Assembly (NCBI GenBank): GCA_902790625.1
Contig: CADASP010000010.1
Span: forward strand, 1 to 64,000
Direction: 5' to 3'
Source: an uncultured Prevotellaceae bacterium
GTDB lineage: Bacteria > Bacteroidota > Bacteroidia > Bacteroidales > Bacteroidaceae
Length of the DNA: 64,000 nucleotides
Of the stretch, positions 6,758 through 13,970 are shown one piece after another; the stretch's first letter is position 1, and each line of letters begins with the position of its first letter. Under the pieces are notes generated by a model. The model did no database searches, had not been told where the DNA came from, and saw only the letters and a list, made by a program, of their open reading frames with translations. A program made the translations under genes and the position numbers.

Positions 6758-8389
6758 TTAGTATTCGTATAGCTTGATATGCAGTAATTTCCATTCACCT
6801 ACGCCGATGCGGGCATGGCGGCCCTGATGTGTCTGGTCGCCATTGTGGCGGCGGAGGTACTGCATCGTGCCGTCGGCAGCGATGGAAACTTCATCGACGG
6901 AAAGAAGACCGAGGCGCTTGCCGGTAAAGTGAGAAGACTGACGGGTGGAGAACGAAGCATTTGCCGAGGCCTCAGCAAAGCCGTCCTCGCCCAATGCCTT
7001 TTGCTGCTCTTGTCGCTTCTCCGCAGGAGTCTTGAAGTCGACGACCACGCCGCTGCCTGCCAGGAGGTAGTCGTATCGGTTGAGGCGGACGAGCATGGCT
7101 CCACCCTCGGGCCATGTGGTGCCGTCGGTAGCACGAGGATCCCAAGGCAGGGTGAAGTAGTGGCGACAGGTCATCACCACGCCGTCGTCGTCGATGGTGC
7201 GCTCATGGTCCTCCTGGTCGAAGAGCAAGCCCCAGCTCTTCAGTGTAGAGTGGGGAGCGGAGGGCGAAAGATGGGCCGCCGCCAACTGTCTGACGAGTCC
7301 GTAGGCCTGTGTGGTGGATTCCGTCTCTTCCTCACTGGCCTGGTCGATGGCGAAAGGCGAGAAGCCGATGGCCTGATGCTCGCCGAAGGCATAGAGGGCA
7401 CGTGCACCGCTGTTGGCGCAGCAGCGGCTCTCGGGGATGAAGAGTCGGTTCTTGACAGATGGGGAGTGGAGAATAGAAAACGGGACATCATCATCTTGTG
7501 GGCGCAAAGGCATCGCATATTGTGCGCACCACGATTTGAAGCCGGTGTCGTAGATGTCGGGAGCGAGCAGGTCGATACTCGGTGCTCCCTCGTGCCAGAA
7601 GTCGATGAGATGTGCCAATGGACCTGCTGAAGGATACTCGCCGGGGCGGCGCCCTCGACTGTTCATGGCAGCATTGACGTATAGCGGCATGTCGTGAATC
7701 CGTCGGGCTGCCTTGGCCAGATGCTCCACATAGCGGGCATAGCTCAGTGCCATAAACTTCTCGTCGGCATACTCGTCGGTGCCATAGCGCTCGGCCCAAC
7801 GCTCTTGTCTATATGTCTTCTCGGCCAATGGCGAGTGGTCGCGTGCCGACTCCAGCATGCCTATCTCGTTTTCTATCTGCATCATGATGACCACCTGGCG
7901 CTGTGGGTCTTTCTCACGCACATGCTGCATCAGTGCCGAGAATGCTTTCAGGTCGGCCTTCAGCACATTGTTGCTGAAGCACGAGGCTATCTCCATCTGC
8001 TTGCCCTCGGCGGTCATCGCCCGGGGGAACCGCTTCGTGTCTTGCTTGAACCACCCTGGCGCATAGCACGACATTGAGTTCTTCCAAGCGCCGAACCAAA
8101 GGAACACGACATGCAGCTGCTCACGTCGTGCCACATCGATGGTGCGGTCGATGAGCGTGAAGTCGTACTGTCCCTCTGTGGGCTCCATCAGCTCCCAATA
8201 GGCAGGCACGAGTACGGTGTTCAGTCCCAATGTGCGCATCCGTGGCATCACCTCTTCGATGTCGCCCACCGATGTAGCGGCAGAATTGCTCAGCTCGCCA
8301 CCGAGGATGGGGAAGTCGAGATGTTGTGCCGATATGGTGTGAACAACCATCATGGCCACAAGGCAGAGAAATGAGTTAACAAACCGCAT
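6758..8389 (-). CDS. GH35/GH42-like glycoside hydrolase with DUF5597-type C-terminus
   Basis: A secreted 543-residue enzyme with signal peptide MRFVNSFLCLVAMMVVHTIS cleaved near AQ. The TIM-barrel part has GLNTVLVPAYWELMEPTEG and MMQIENEIG, where the Glu in QIENE is the expected acid/base; the nucleophile is likely the Glu in LFIPESRC. The C-terminal half (from about residue 370) matches the DUF5597 beta-rich type found on Bacteroidota beta-galactosidase-like enzymes. The likely substrate is a beta-galactoside or related glycan, acting in the periplasm or at the surface. The first Met of the signal peptide is supplied by a dispersed repeat; an upstream in-frame ATG at 8401 also lies in that repeat. 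Confidence 0.85.
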   Translation of the reverse strand: MRFVNSFLCLVAMMVVHTISAQHLDFPILGGELSNSAATSVGDIEEVMPRMRTLGLNTVLVPAYWELMEPTEGQYDFTLIDRTIDVARREQLHVVFLWFGAWKNSMSCYAPGWFKQDTKRFPRAMTAEGKQMEIASCFSNNVLKADLKAFSALMQHVREKDPQRQVVIMMQIENEIGMLESARDHSPLAEKTYRQERWAERYGTDEYADEKFMALSYARYVEHLAKAARRIHDMPLYVNAAMNSRGRRPGEYPSAGPLAHLIDFWHEGAPSIDLLAPDIYDTGFKSWCAQYAMPLRPQDDDVPFSILHSPSVKNRLFIPESRCCANSGARALYAFGEHQAIGFSPFAIDQASEEETESTTQAYGLVRQLAAAHLSPSAPHSTLKSWGLLFDQEDHERTIDDDGVVMTCRHYFTLPWDPRATDGTTWPEGGAMLVRLNRYDYLLAGSGVVVDFKTPAEKRQEQQKALGEDGFAEASANASFSTRQSSHFTGKRLGLLSVDEVSIAADGTMQYLRRHNGDQTHQGRHARIGVGEWKLLHIKLYEY

Positions 8390-8420
8390 GGAATTCGTCA
8401 AATTCGTTGTTGTGGAAAAC
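8370..8420 (-). repeat. MITE-like element, copy B: single arm overlapping a gene start
   Basis: Minus-strand 8411-8393 is a perfect copy of the 19-bp arm AACAACGAATTTGACGAAT, followed by TCCATGCGGTTTGTTAACTC, homologous to copies A and C. The ATG inside this string is the start codon of the GH35-like gene. No partner arm is seen within the next few hundred bases. The flank GTTTTCCACA also matches copy A. Confidence 0.7.
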
Positions 8421-8449
8421 TTGGGACTGAGAATTTGCTTGCTGTGAAA

Positions 8450-8998
8450 TTAGAAGCTTATTTTTCTCTCTGGTTCCGAGAATGAGCAGAAACGGGCTGT
8501 GCCATTCGTGATGTAGAGGACAGCCATGTTGTCGTCGTCGGCCTTGTACATTGATTTCAGCCCTGGGTTGCGATTGAGGAACTCTTCTTTCACGGCCAGC
8601 GTTTCGTCGTTGACCAGCGTGCCCGCAACGCGCATCCACTCGCTGCCCGACGGCTTCAGTGCACAGATCTCGAATTTGCCATTGGCAGCCATCTGCTTGT
8701 AGACGTCCTTCACCTTGCCCGTCATGATGTAGAGACGGTCATTGATGATTTCCGACACGCCAAAGGCACGGACATGAGGCTGGTCGCCGTCGACTGTTGC
8801 AATGAAGAATGCTCCGCATTCCTTCAGATAAGCTTGTACTTCTTTCATGTTCTCTGATTTTGTTTGTGGGTCAATACTTTCAGCGGCCTCGGCAGGGGCT
8901 GCTGTCGTGGTCTCGTTCTCGGTTGCCTGCGAGGGCTTGTTCTGTGTGCAAGCTGCCATTGACAGCAGCAATGCAAAAGCGAAAATAATCTTTTTCAT
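8450..8998 (-). CDS. Pyridoxamine 5'-phosphate oxidase-fold lipoprotein
   Basis: A 182-residue lipoprotein (start MKKIIFAFALLLSMAACTQN, lipobox Cys17). After an Ala/Glu/Thr-rich linker comes a split-barrel flavin-binding domain from about residue 50: AYLKECGAFFIATVDGDQPH, VRAFGV, INDRLYIMTGKVKDVYKQM and ICALKPSGSEWMRVAG, the pattern of the PNPOx-like family. Such proteins bind FMN, F420 or haem-like ligands; the reaction here cannot be named. The lipid anchor puts it in the periplasm, which is unusual for this mostly cytosolic fold. An upstream in-frame ATG at 9046 lies across the promoter and is not used here. Confidence 0.8.
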   Translation of the reverse strand: MKKIIFAFALLLSMAACTQNKPSQATENETTTAAPAEAAESIDPQTKSENMKEVQAYLKECGAFFIATVDGDQPHVRAFGVSEIINDRLYIMTGKVKDVYKQMAANGKFEICALKPSGSEWMRVAGTLVNDETLAVKEEFLNRNPGLKSMYKADDDNMAVLYITNGTARFCSFSEPERKISF

Positions 8999-9033
8999 CT
9001 GTTTGGTATTTGTGGTTAATGAATAACAGGGGA

Positions 9034-9041
9034 CAAAATTA
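9034..9041 (-). promoter_or_regulatory. -7 promoter element for the PNPOx-fold lipoprotein
   Basis: Minus-strand TAATTTTG, 36 bases before the ATG at 8998, matches TAnnTTTG. It argues for the shorter start, since the longer ORF would overlap the promoter. Confidence 0.5.
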
Positions 9042-9170
9042 CTCATTTTTTGTCAGAAAACAGCGGTGGGCATCCGTTTTTTTCCGAAATAATAGCTGTT
9101 TAATGGCGAAATATGCCTTCCACAAGTGAAAAAACTCCGTCGGGAGAGTGGTTTTCTCGGATTTTATGAG

Positions 9171-9178
9171 TACCTTTG
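9171..9178 (+). promoter_or_regulatory. -7 promoter element for the 9327 secreted protein
   Basis: TACCTTTG matches TAnnTTTG and lies about 150 bases before the ATG at 9327. The leader holds GC-rich, partly self-complementary sequence around 9235-9275. Nothing else was seen in the 9047-9326 gap. Confidence 0.45.
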
Positions 9179-9326
9179 CCACGCCATAGCCGATTTTCGC
9201 TTGTCTTCAATTGCAGCACTGAGATGAGCTGACAATCCGGCGGGGCAGCGCCATGGGCCGCTGTTTGGCTGCTCCAGGGGCTTATTTAGAATGTTCAATG
9301 AAAGTGCTGCGGTATTTAGTATCTTT

Positions 9327-11315
9327 ATGAGAAATACACTACTCAAATCAGTGCTCGCCGGTGGCCTGCTCACACTGAGCATGGGCGCACAGGCACAGAC
9401 CGACGTGACCAGCCAGCATCTGCAGAATGCTGACTTCTCGGCAAGTACACCCATCACAGCCGAGAAAATCTATGGCTATGGCAAGGACGGCTCACCTTAC
9501 GGTCTGCAGGATGTGGAAGAATGGACTACCGTAGTGGTGCAATTCGATGCCAACAATGCCGACTATCCCAATTCGGGCATGGGTGGCGGCGTGGTGGCCT
9601 ATGGCTCACCCACATTGCTGCAGGGCAGCGGCGTGGCTGCTCCTGCACAGGGTCCCGACGGTGGCGAGGGCAACTGCCTCGGCTTTTTTGGAGTGTGGGG
9701 CTGCGGCGGCTACTATGCCCAGGACGTCACACTGCCTGCTGGCGAGTACACCATCACCGTTCCCATCTATAGCCAGAGCGGAACCAATGCCACTACCTCC
9801 TACACCGGCTTCTTCCCCGCAGGGAGTGAGACGGGCTACACCGTGGCCACCAATCCCGCACCCGGTGCCTGGGCCCAGCAGACAGTGACCTTCTCGTTGA
9901 CAGCTGAAACCGCAGGACAGATTCGCCTGGGATACAAATCGAACGGCAGCGGCTCGGGCGCCAACCCCATGATCTTCATCGATGGCATCAAGATTGAATA
10001 TACCGAGGTCGATATGTTGCCCGCCGCCAAGGAAGAGCTGCAGGCAGAAATCGCGGCTGCTGAGGCACTGCTTACCGACTACGAGGGCTACACCGAGGGC
10101 ATCGACGAGTTCACGGCTGCCATCGGCAATGCCAAGTTGATACTCGACAACGCCACCACCGTGGAGCAGGTCGTTGCTGCCGTCGAAGCCCTGAAGGCTG
10201 CCGAGAAGGCATTCCTGGACGCCAACATGTTCAGCTATCAGAAGTATATCATCCAGAACATTGCTTCTGAAAAATTCTGGGGTGCCGCCAACAGCTGGGG
10301 CACTCGTGCCTCGCTGGTGAATGATGCCGAGTATGTGATGCTGGTGCCCCTGCCCGATGGCAAATACCATCTGGAGTCGCAGGTGAGCAACGGTGGCACA
10401 AGCTACTACTTCAACGGCGACTATATGGACAACGGTTCGCCCGTGAAGCTTACCATCAAGCGTGCTGGGCTGCTGGGCTATTCCGACGATGATGAGACCA
10501 TCCCCGTCTATGCCTACACCATTGCCAACGATGGCAAATACTATGGCTGGGACGGCGAGAGCACCGTCTTGGGCAAGAACCTGGCTGCCGACGACGACAA
10601 TGCCCTTTGGATCATTGCTTCTCTCGACGAGGCAACGGCTGCACTGAGCGAGGCTACATCCGAAGACCCAATGGATGCCACCTTCCTCATCGAAGACCAC
10701 AACTTCGGTCGTAACAACCGCAACCACAACAAGTGGACATACACTTCGGAAAAAGCCGACGGCAACCCCAACTTCAATATCTCAGGTGGTGAGGACGGCA
10801 CTGGCAGCATCGGTAACAACTGCGCCGAGTCCTTCCATGCCAAGTTTGAGATCAGCCAGACGCTGGCCAACGCTCCTGCCGGCGACTACGAGCTGACGGC
10901 ACAGGGATTCTACAGAGAGGATGAAGTGGAAGGCGAGAGCACCATCGACCTGCCCGTATTCTTCGCCAACGATGCCACCGCCACCTTCCCCGTTCTCGAC
11001 GGAGAGGAGAACAGCATGTCGACAGCAGCAACCTCGTTCCTGGCTGGCAACTACACCATCGAGCCCATCAGGTTCACCGTCACCGAGGCTGGCAAGCTGA
11101 CCATCGGCGCACGGCTCGTGGAGAGCACCAACCTCTGGTGCATCTTCGACAACTTCACGCTGATGTACTTCGGACCTGGCGAGACCGTAGGAATCACCAC
11201 CCTGAAGGCTGAGAAGGCCAGCGACAACGCCATCTACAACATGCAGGGACAGCGTGTGGAGAAGGCCGCAAAGGGCATCTACATCCAGAACGGAAAGAAG
11301 ATGCTGGTGAAGTAG
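9327..11315 (+). CDS. Large secreted protein with beta-sandwich modules, function unknown
   Basis: A 662-residue exported protein; MRNTLLKSVLAGGLLTLSMG is a good signal peptide, so the ATG at 9327 is preferred to the one at 9291. An N-terminal beta-rich module (residues about 25-225) begins LQNADFS and resembles galactose-binding-like or carbohydrate-binding folds. A helical FIVAR-like segment follows (about 232-300: EELQAEIAAAEALLTDYEG, VVAAVEALKAAEKAFLDAN), then more beta-rich modules (QNADFS-like NHKWTYTSEKADGNPNF). The end is IYNMQGQRVEKAAKGIYIQN then GKKMLVK, the short tail typical of Prevotella secreted proteins. No catalytic motif was seen; binding of glycans is an inference. The DNA is GC-rich and monocistronic. 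Confidence 0.8.
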   Translation: MRNTLLKSVLAGGLLTLSMGAQAQTDVTSQHLQNADFSASTPITAEKIYGYGKDGSPYGLQDVEEWTTVVVQFDANNADYPNSGMGGGVVAYGSPTLLQGSGVAAPAQGPDGGEGNCLGFFGVWGCGGYYAQDVTLPAGEYTITVPIYSQSGTNATTSYTGFFPAGSETGYTVATNPAPGAWAQQTVTFSLTAETAGQIRLGYKSNGSGSGANPMIFIDGIKIEYTEVDMLPAAKEELQAEIAAAEALLTDYEGYTEGIDEFTAAIGNAKLILDNATTVEQVVAAVEALKAAEKAFLDANMFSYQKYIIQNIASEKFWGAANSWGTRASLVNDAEYVMLVPLPDGKYHLESQVSNGGTSYYFNGDYMDNGSPVKLTIKRAGLLGYSDDDETIPVYAYTIANDGKYYGWDGESTVLGKNLAADDDNALWIIASLDEATAALSEATSEDPMDATFLIEDHNFGRNNRNHNKWTYTSEKADGNPNFNISGGEDGTGSIGNNCAESFHAKFEISQTLANAPAGDYELTAQGFYREDEVEGESTIDLPVFFANDATATFPVLDGEENSMSTAATSFLAGNYTIEPIRFTVTEAGKLTIGARLVESTNLWCIFDNFTLMYFGPGETVGITTLKAEKASDNAIYNMQGQRVEKAAKGIYIQNGKKMLVK

Positions 11316-11379
11316 TGAAAAGGGAAGTCCCCCTTTAGTCCAACCCCCAACAACCCACCCCCTACAGACCCACCCCCTG

Positions 11380-11498
11380 CAGACCCACCCCCTGCCCCTC
11401 CCTGTGAGGGAGGGGAGCAGATAGTTTTGCTGCAGAATCATCAAAGGACAAGTCTATATACTCCCCTCCCTCACAGGGAGGGGCAGGGGGTGGGTCTG
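11380..11498. repeat. 38-bp perfect inverted repeat between convergent genes
   Basis: Positions 11380-11417 and 11461-11498 are perfect reverse complements (each contains ACCCCCTGCCCCTCCCTG), separated by 43 bases. Each arm is itself partly palindromic (CCCCTCCC/GGGAGGGG). Two more truncated copies of the ACCCACCCCCT part lie just before at 11352-11379. The right arm forms the last codons of the BASS transporter gene. It could act as a two-way terminator for the convergent genes. Confidence 0.75.
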
Positions 11499-12410
11499 TA
11501 GGGGCAGATAGGCCACGAGTGCCCCAGAGAGGTTGTGCCACACGCTGAAGAGGGCACCGGGGATGGTGGCCAGCGGATAGGCGGCAAAATGGATGGTGGC
11601 CAGACTGGTGGCCAACCCTGAGTTCTGCATGCCCACCTCGATGCTCACGGCCCGCTTCTTCGACTCGTCCATTCGCAACAGGCGACCAATGAGATAGCCC
11701 AAGGCGAGGCCACACACATTGTGGAGCACCACCACCACCACTATCAGCAGTCCACCGGCGAGCAGCTTGTGGGCACTGGCCGAGATGACAATGGCCACGA
11801 TGAACGCGATGGCGAGGGCCGAGGTGGCGGGGAGGTAGTCGGTGACCTTAGCCGTGGCCTTGGGCCACAGCCATTTGGCCACCAGACCAGCGATGATGGG
11901 CAGGATGACCACCCACAGGATGCTGAGGAACATGCTGGCCACGTCGACATGGATGCTCTTGCCTGCCAGAGCCCACGTCAGCAAGGGCGTGAGCAGCGGT
12001 GCCAGCAGGGTCGACACGCCCGTCATGCCCACCGACAGTGCCAGATGGCCCTTGGCCAGATAGGTGATGACGTTGGAGGCCGTACCACCAGGGCAGCAGC
12101 CCACCAGCACCACGCCCAATGCCAGCGCTTCGGGGAGCGCGAAGAGACGCGACAGCAACCATGCCAGCAGCGGCATGACGGTGAACTGCGCCATGCAACC
12201 GATGGCAACATCCTTCGGGTGGCTGAACACAATCTTGAAGTCGTGCAGGTTGAGTGTGAGGCCCATGCCGAACATCACCACTCCCAGCAGGTAGTTGATG
12301 ACCGTGGGGGGCACCTGCTGCAACGCACTGGGAAAGGCCAGCGCCAGCAAGGCGGCGGCCAGCACCAGCAAACCCACGTATTCTGAGATAAAATGACAGA
12401 GTTTCTTCAT
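11454..12410 (-). CDS. Bile acid:sodium symporter (BASS) family transporter
   Basis: A 318-residue inner-membrane protein with about nine to ten hydrophobic segments. Family signatures include FGMGLTLNLHDFK (about 48-60), VGCCPGGTASNVITYLAKG (about 102-120) with the conserved GG..SN sodium-site region, and EVGMQNSGLA near residue 258. BASS members take up organic acids with sodium; bile acids themselves need not be the substrate. The last 17 residues or so (LPLQTHPLPLPVREGSI) are encoded by the inverted repeat and are unlikely to be ancestral. The gene is divergent from the serine hydrolase gene. Confidence 0.9.
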   Translation of the reverse strand: MKKLCHFISEYVGLLVLAAALLALAFPSALQQVPPTVINYLLGVVMFGMGLTLNLHDFKIVFSHPKDVAIGCMAQFTVMPLLAWLLSRLFALPEALALGVVLVGCCPGGTASNVITYLAKGHLALSVGMTGVSTLLAPLLTPLLTWALAGKSIHVDVASMFLSILWVVILPIIAGLVAKWLWPKATAKVTDYLPATSALAIAFIVAIVISASAHKLLAGGLLIVVVVVLHNVCGLALGYLIGRLLRMDESKKRAVSIEVGMQNSGLATSLATIHFAAYPLATIPGALFSVWHNLSGALVAYLPLQTHPLPLPVREGSI

Positions 12411-12430
12411 TCCTTCGTGAAATTTCTTTG

Positions 12431-12438
12431 CAAAAGTA
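12431..12438 (-). promoter_or_regulatory. -7 promoter element for the BASS transporter
   Basis: Minus-strand TACTTTTG matches TAnnTTTG, 21 bases before the ATG at 12410. It is back-to-back with the plus-strand promoter at 12461. Confidence 0.5.
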
Positions 12439-12460
12439 CGATAATTATCAGAATTATTGC

Positions 12461-12468
12461 TATATTTG
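12461..12468 (+). promoter_or_regulatory. -7 promoter element for the serine hydrolase
   Basis: TATATTTG matches TAnnTTTG, about 60 bases upstream of the ATG at 12530; a purine-poor AT-rich leader follows. Confidence 0.5.
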
Positions 12469-12529
12469 TACCCGATTTTTTCAACACAAAGCAGACTTTA
12501 GCCAATAAACCCCTAAAAACAATACTAAC

Positions 12530-13594
12530 ATGAAAATGAAAAAGACTATTTTGGCGACGATGGTGCTGATGGCACTGGTGGCATGCAAGAGCAATGTGAA
12601 GCCGACGGCAGAGGTGATTGACCTGCCGCGAGCAGAGACCCCCGACGACGTGGCAGCAGCCATGGAAGGGTTCTTCAATGAGGCCGAAGCCGACTCGATG
12701 GACATCCACAGCGTGATGATTGTGAAGGACGGCAGCGTCATCTACAGCCGATGGCAGAGCCAGGGCGTCGACAGCGTGCCCCATGTGCTACACTCGGTGA
12801 GCAAGACGTTTACGGCAACAGCGGTGGGACTGGCCATTGCCGATGGCAAGATGGCACTCACCGACAAGGTGGTAGACTTCTTCCCCGACAAGCTGCCCAC
12901 AGAGGTGAGCCAGAACCTGAAGGACATGACGGTGCGCGACCTGCTCACCATGACGTGTGGGCACGATGTGGAGCCATCGCTCCGCGACGCAGCTCAGCAC
13001 GACTGGGTGACGCTGTTCCTGGCACATCCCGTGGAGCACCAGCCGGGCACGTTCTACCTCTATAACAGCCTCGGCACCTATGTGCTCTCGGCCATCGTGC
13101 AGCAGGTGACGGGCCAGAAGGTGGTGGACTATCTGACGCCCCGCCTCTTCGAACCCCTCCACATCAGCAAGCCACGATGGGAGGAGAGTCCACAGGGCAT
13201 CAACTGCGGGGGATGGGGACTCTATCTGACGACGGAGGACCTGGCCAAGATGGGGCAGTTGCTGCTGCAAAAAGGAGAATGGAACGGACAGCAGCTGATA
13301 CCTGCCGAGTGGGTTGCAGAGATGTCGAAGAAGCAGGTGGAGAGCATCAATCCCGGCACCCGGATAGAACAGGCCGAGGAGCGTGGCATGACCGTTGAGA
13401 CCAGCGACTGGATGCAAGGCTATGGCTATCAGATGTGGCGGTGTCGTCCCGGCTGCTTCCGTGCCGACGGGGCCAGAGGCCAGTACATCATCGTGGTCCC
13501 CGACAAGAACGCCGTCATCGCCATCACCTCCGACGTGGAGGATTTGCAGGGCGAGCTGAACCTCGTCTGGGACTGCATTCTCCCCGTGCTATGA
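12530..13594 (+). CDS. Serine hydrolase (class C beta-lactamase-like) lipoprotein
   Basis: A 354-residue lipoprotein (lipobox LVACKSN) of the serine-type beta-lactamase/D-Ala-D-Ala carboxypeptidase-like family. The catalytic SxxK is SVSK in VLHSVSKTFTATAVG (about 85-99), and the YxN motif is YNS in FYLYNSLGTYV (about 179-189). The third, less conserved motif would be in the GCFRADGARGQYIIV block near 305-320, where a HxG is replaced by ADGARG. It sits in the periplasm and may act on peptidoglycan, esters or amides; resistance function is not implied. Start chosen at the first of two nearby ATGs (MKMKK). Confidence 0.9.
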   Translation: MKMKKTILATMVLMALVACKSNVKPTAEVIDLPRAETPDDVAAAMEGFFNEAEADSMDIHSVMIVKDGSVIYSRWQSQGVDSVPHVLHSVSKTFTATAVGLAIADGKMALTDKVVDFFPDKLPTEVSQNLKDMTVRDLLTMTCGHDVEPSLRDAAQHDWVTLFLAHPVEHQPGTFYLYNSLGTYVLSAIVQQVTGQKVVDYLTPRLFEPLHISKPRWEESPQGINCGGWGLYLTTEDLAKMGQLLLQKGEWNGQQLIPAEWVAEMSKKQVESINPGTRIEQAEERGMTVETSDWMQGYGYQMWRCRPGCFRADGARGQYIIVVPDKNAVIAITSDVEDLQGELNLVWDCILPVL

Positions 13595-13803
13595 CCAACT
13601 TCGCACGAAAGTATCATCTTTTTCCTCAAACATTTTGCCGTTTGACGGCCGTGATGAACCATCTCCTCGGACAGACGCCCGATGGCTTCGACAGTGAGGC
13701 TGCCAATGTGAATGGCGACGAAGAAGGAGTCACCATCACTGATTTAGTGTTGATTATAGATATGATTCTAAGAAACAACGCCTCTGATGACGGTGGCGAG
13801 TGA
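13591..13803 (+). CDS. Small ORF with dockerin/EF-hand-like end, probable remnant
   Basis: A 70-residue ORF whose ATG overlaps the preceding stop (ATGA). Its C-terminal part, DSEAANVNGDEEGVTITDLV then LIIDMILRN, is a single Ca-binding dockerin-like repeat, the same type that ends the secreted protein at 40780-44172 (DVNGDGDVTITDAVLIVDEI). There is no signal peptide. It is most likely the surviving end of a larger secreted protein, now translationally coupled to the hydrolase, although a read-through origin cannot be excluded. A strong terminator follows. Confidence 0.5.
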   Translation: MTNFARKYHLFPQTFCRLTAVMNHLLGQTPDGFDSEAANVNGDEEGVTITDLVLIIDMILRNNASDDGGE

Positions 13804-13821
13804 AGAAGAAACAAAAGACAG

Positions 13822-13867
13822 AAACTCCCCTTCCCTAAGCAGGGACAGGGGAGTTTCCTGTTTTTTT
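13822..13867 (+). terminator. Rho-independent terminator
   Basis: AAACTCCCCT pairs with AGGGGAGTTT, with an inner TCCCT/AGGGA stem around AAGC, and a run of seven T follows at 13861-13867. It ends the serine hydrolase transcript. Confidence 0.85.
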
Positions 13868-13970
13868 AGCCCACATTGTTCTCAACGAATGAGACGGTTT
13901 TTCCCAGAAATTCCGGATTATCCGGATTATCCGGAAATTCCAGGAGAACCGGGGAAAAACGATTGTTATT

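Noticed and set aside
9606-10727. 373-residue minus-strand ORF
   Set aside because: Antisense to the secreted protein at 9327-11315.
13905-13945. Short tandem CCGGATTAT repeats as a regulatory site
   Set aside because: Real tandem repeats, but between convergent genes and beyond the terminator, with no sign of function.
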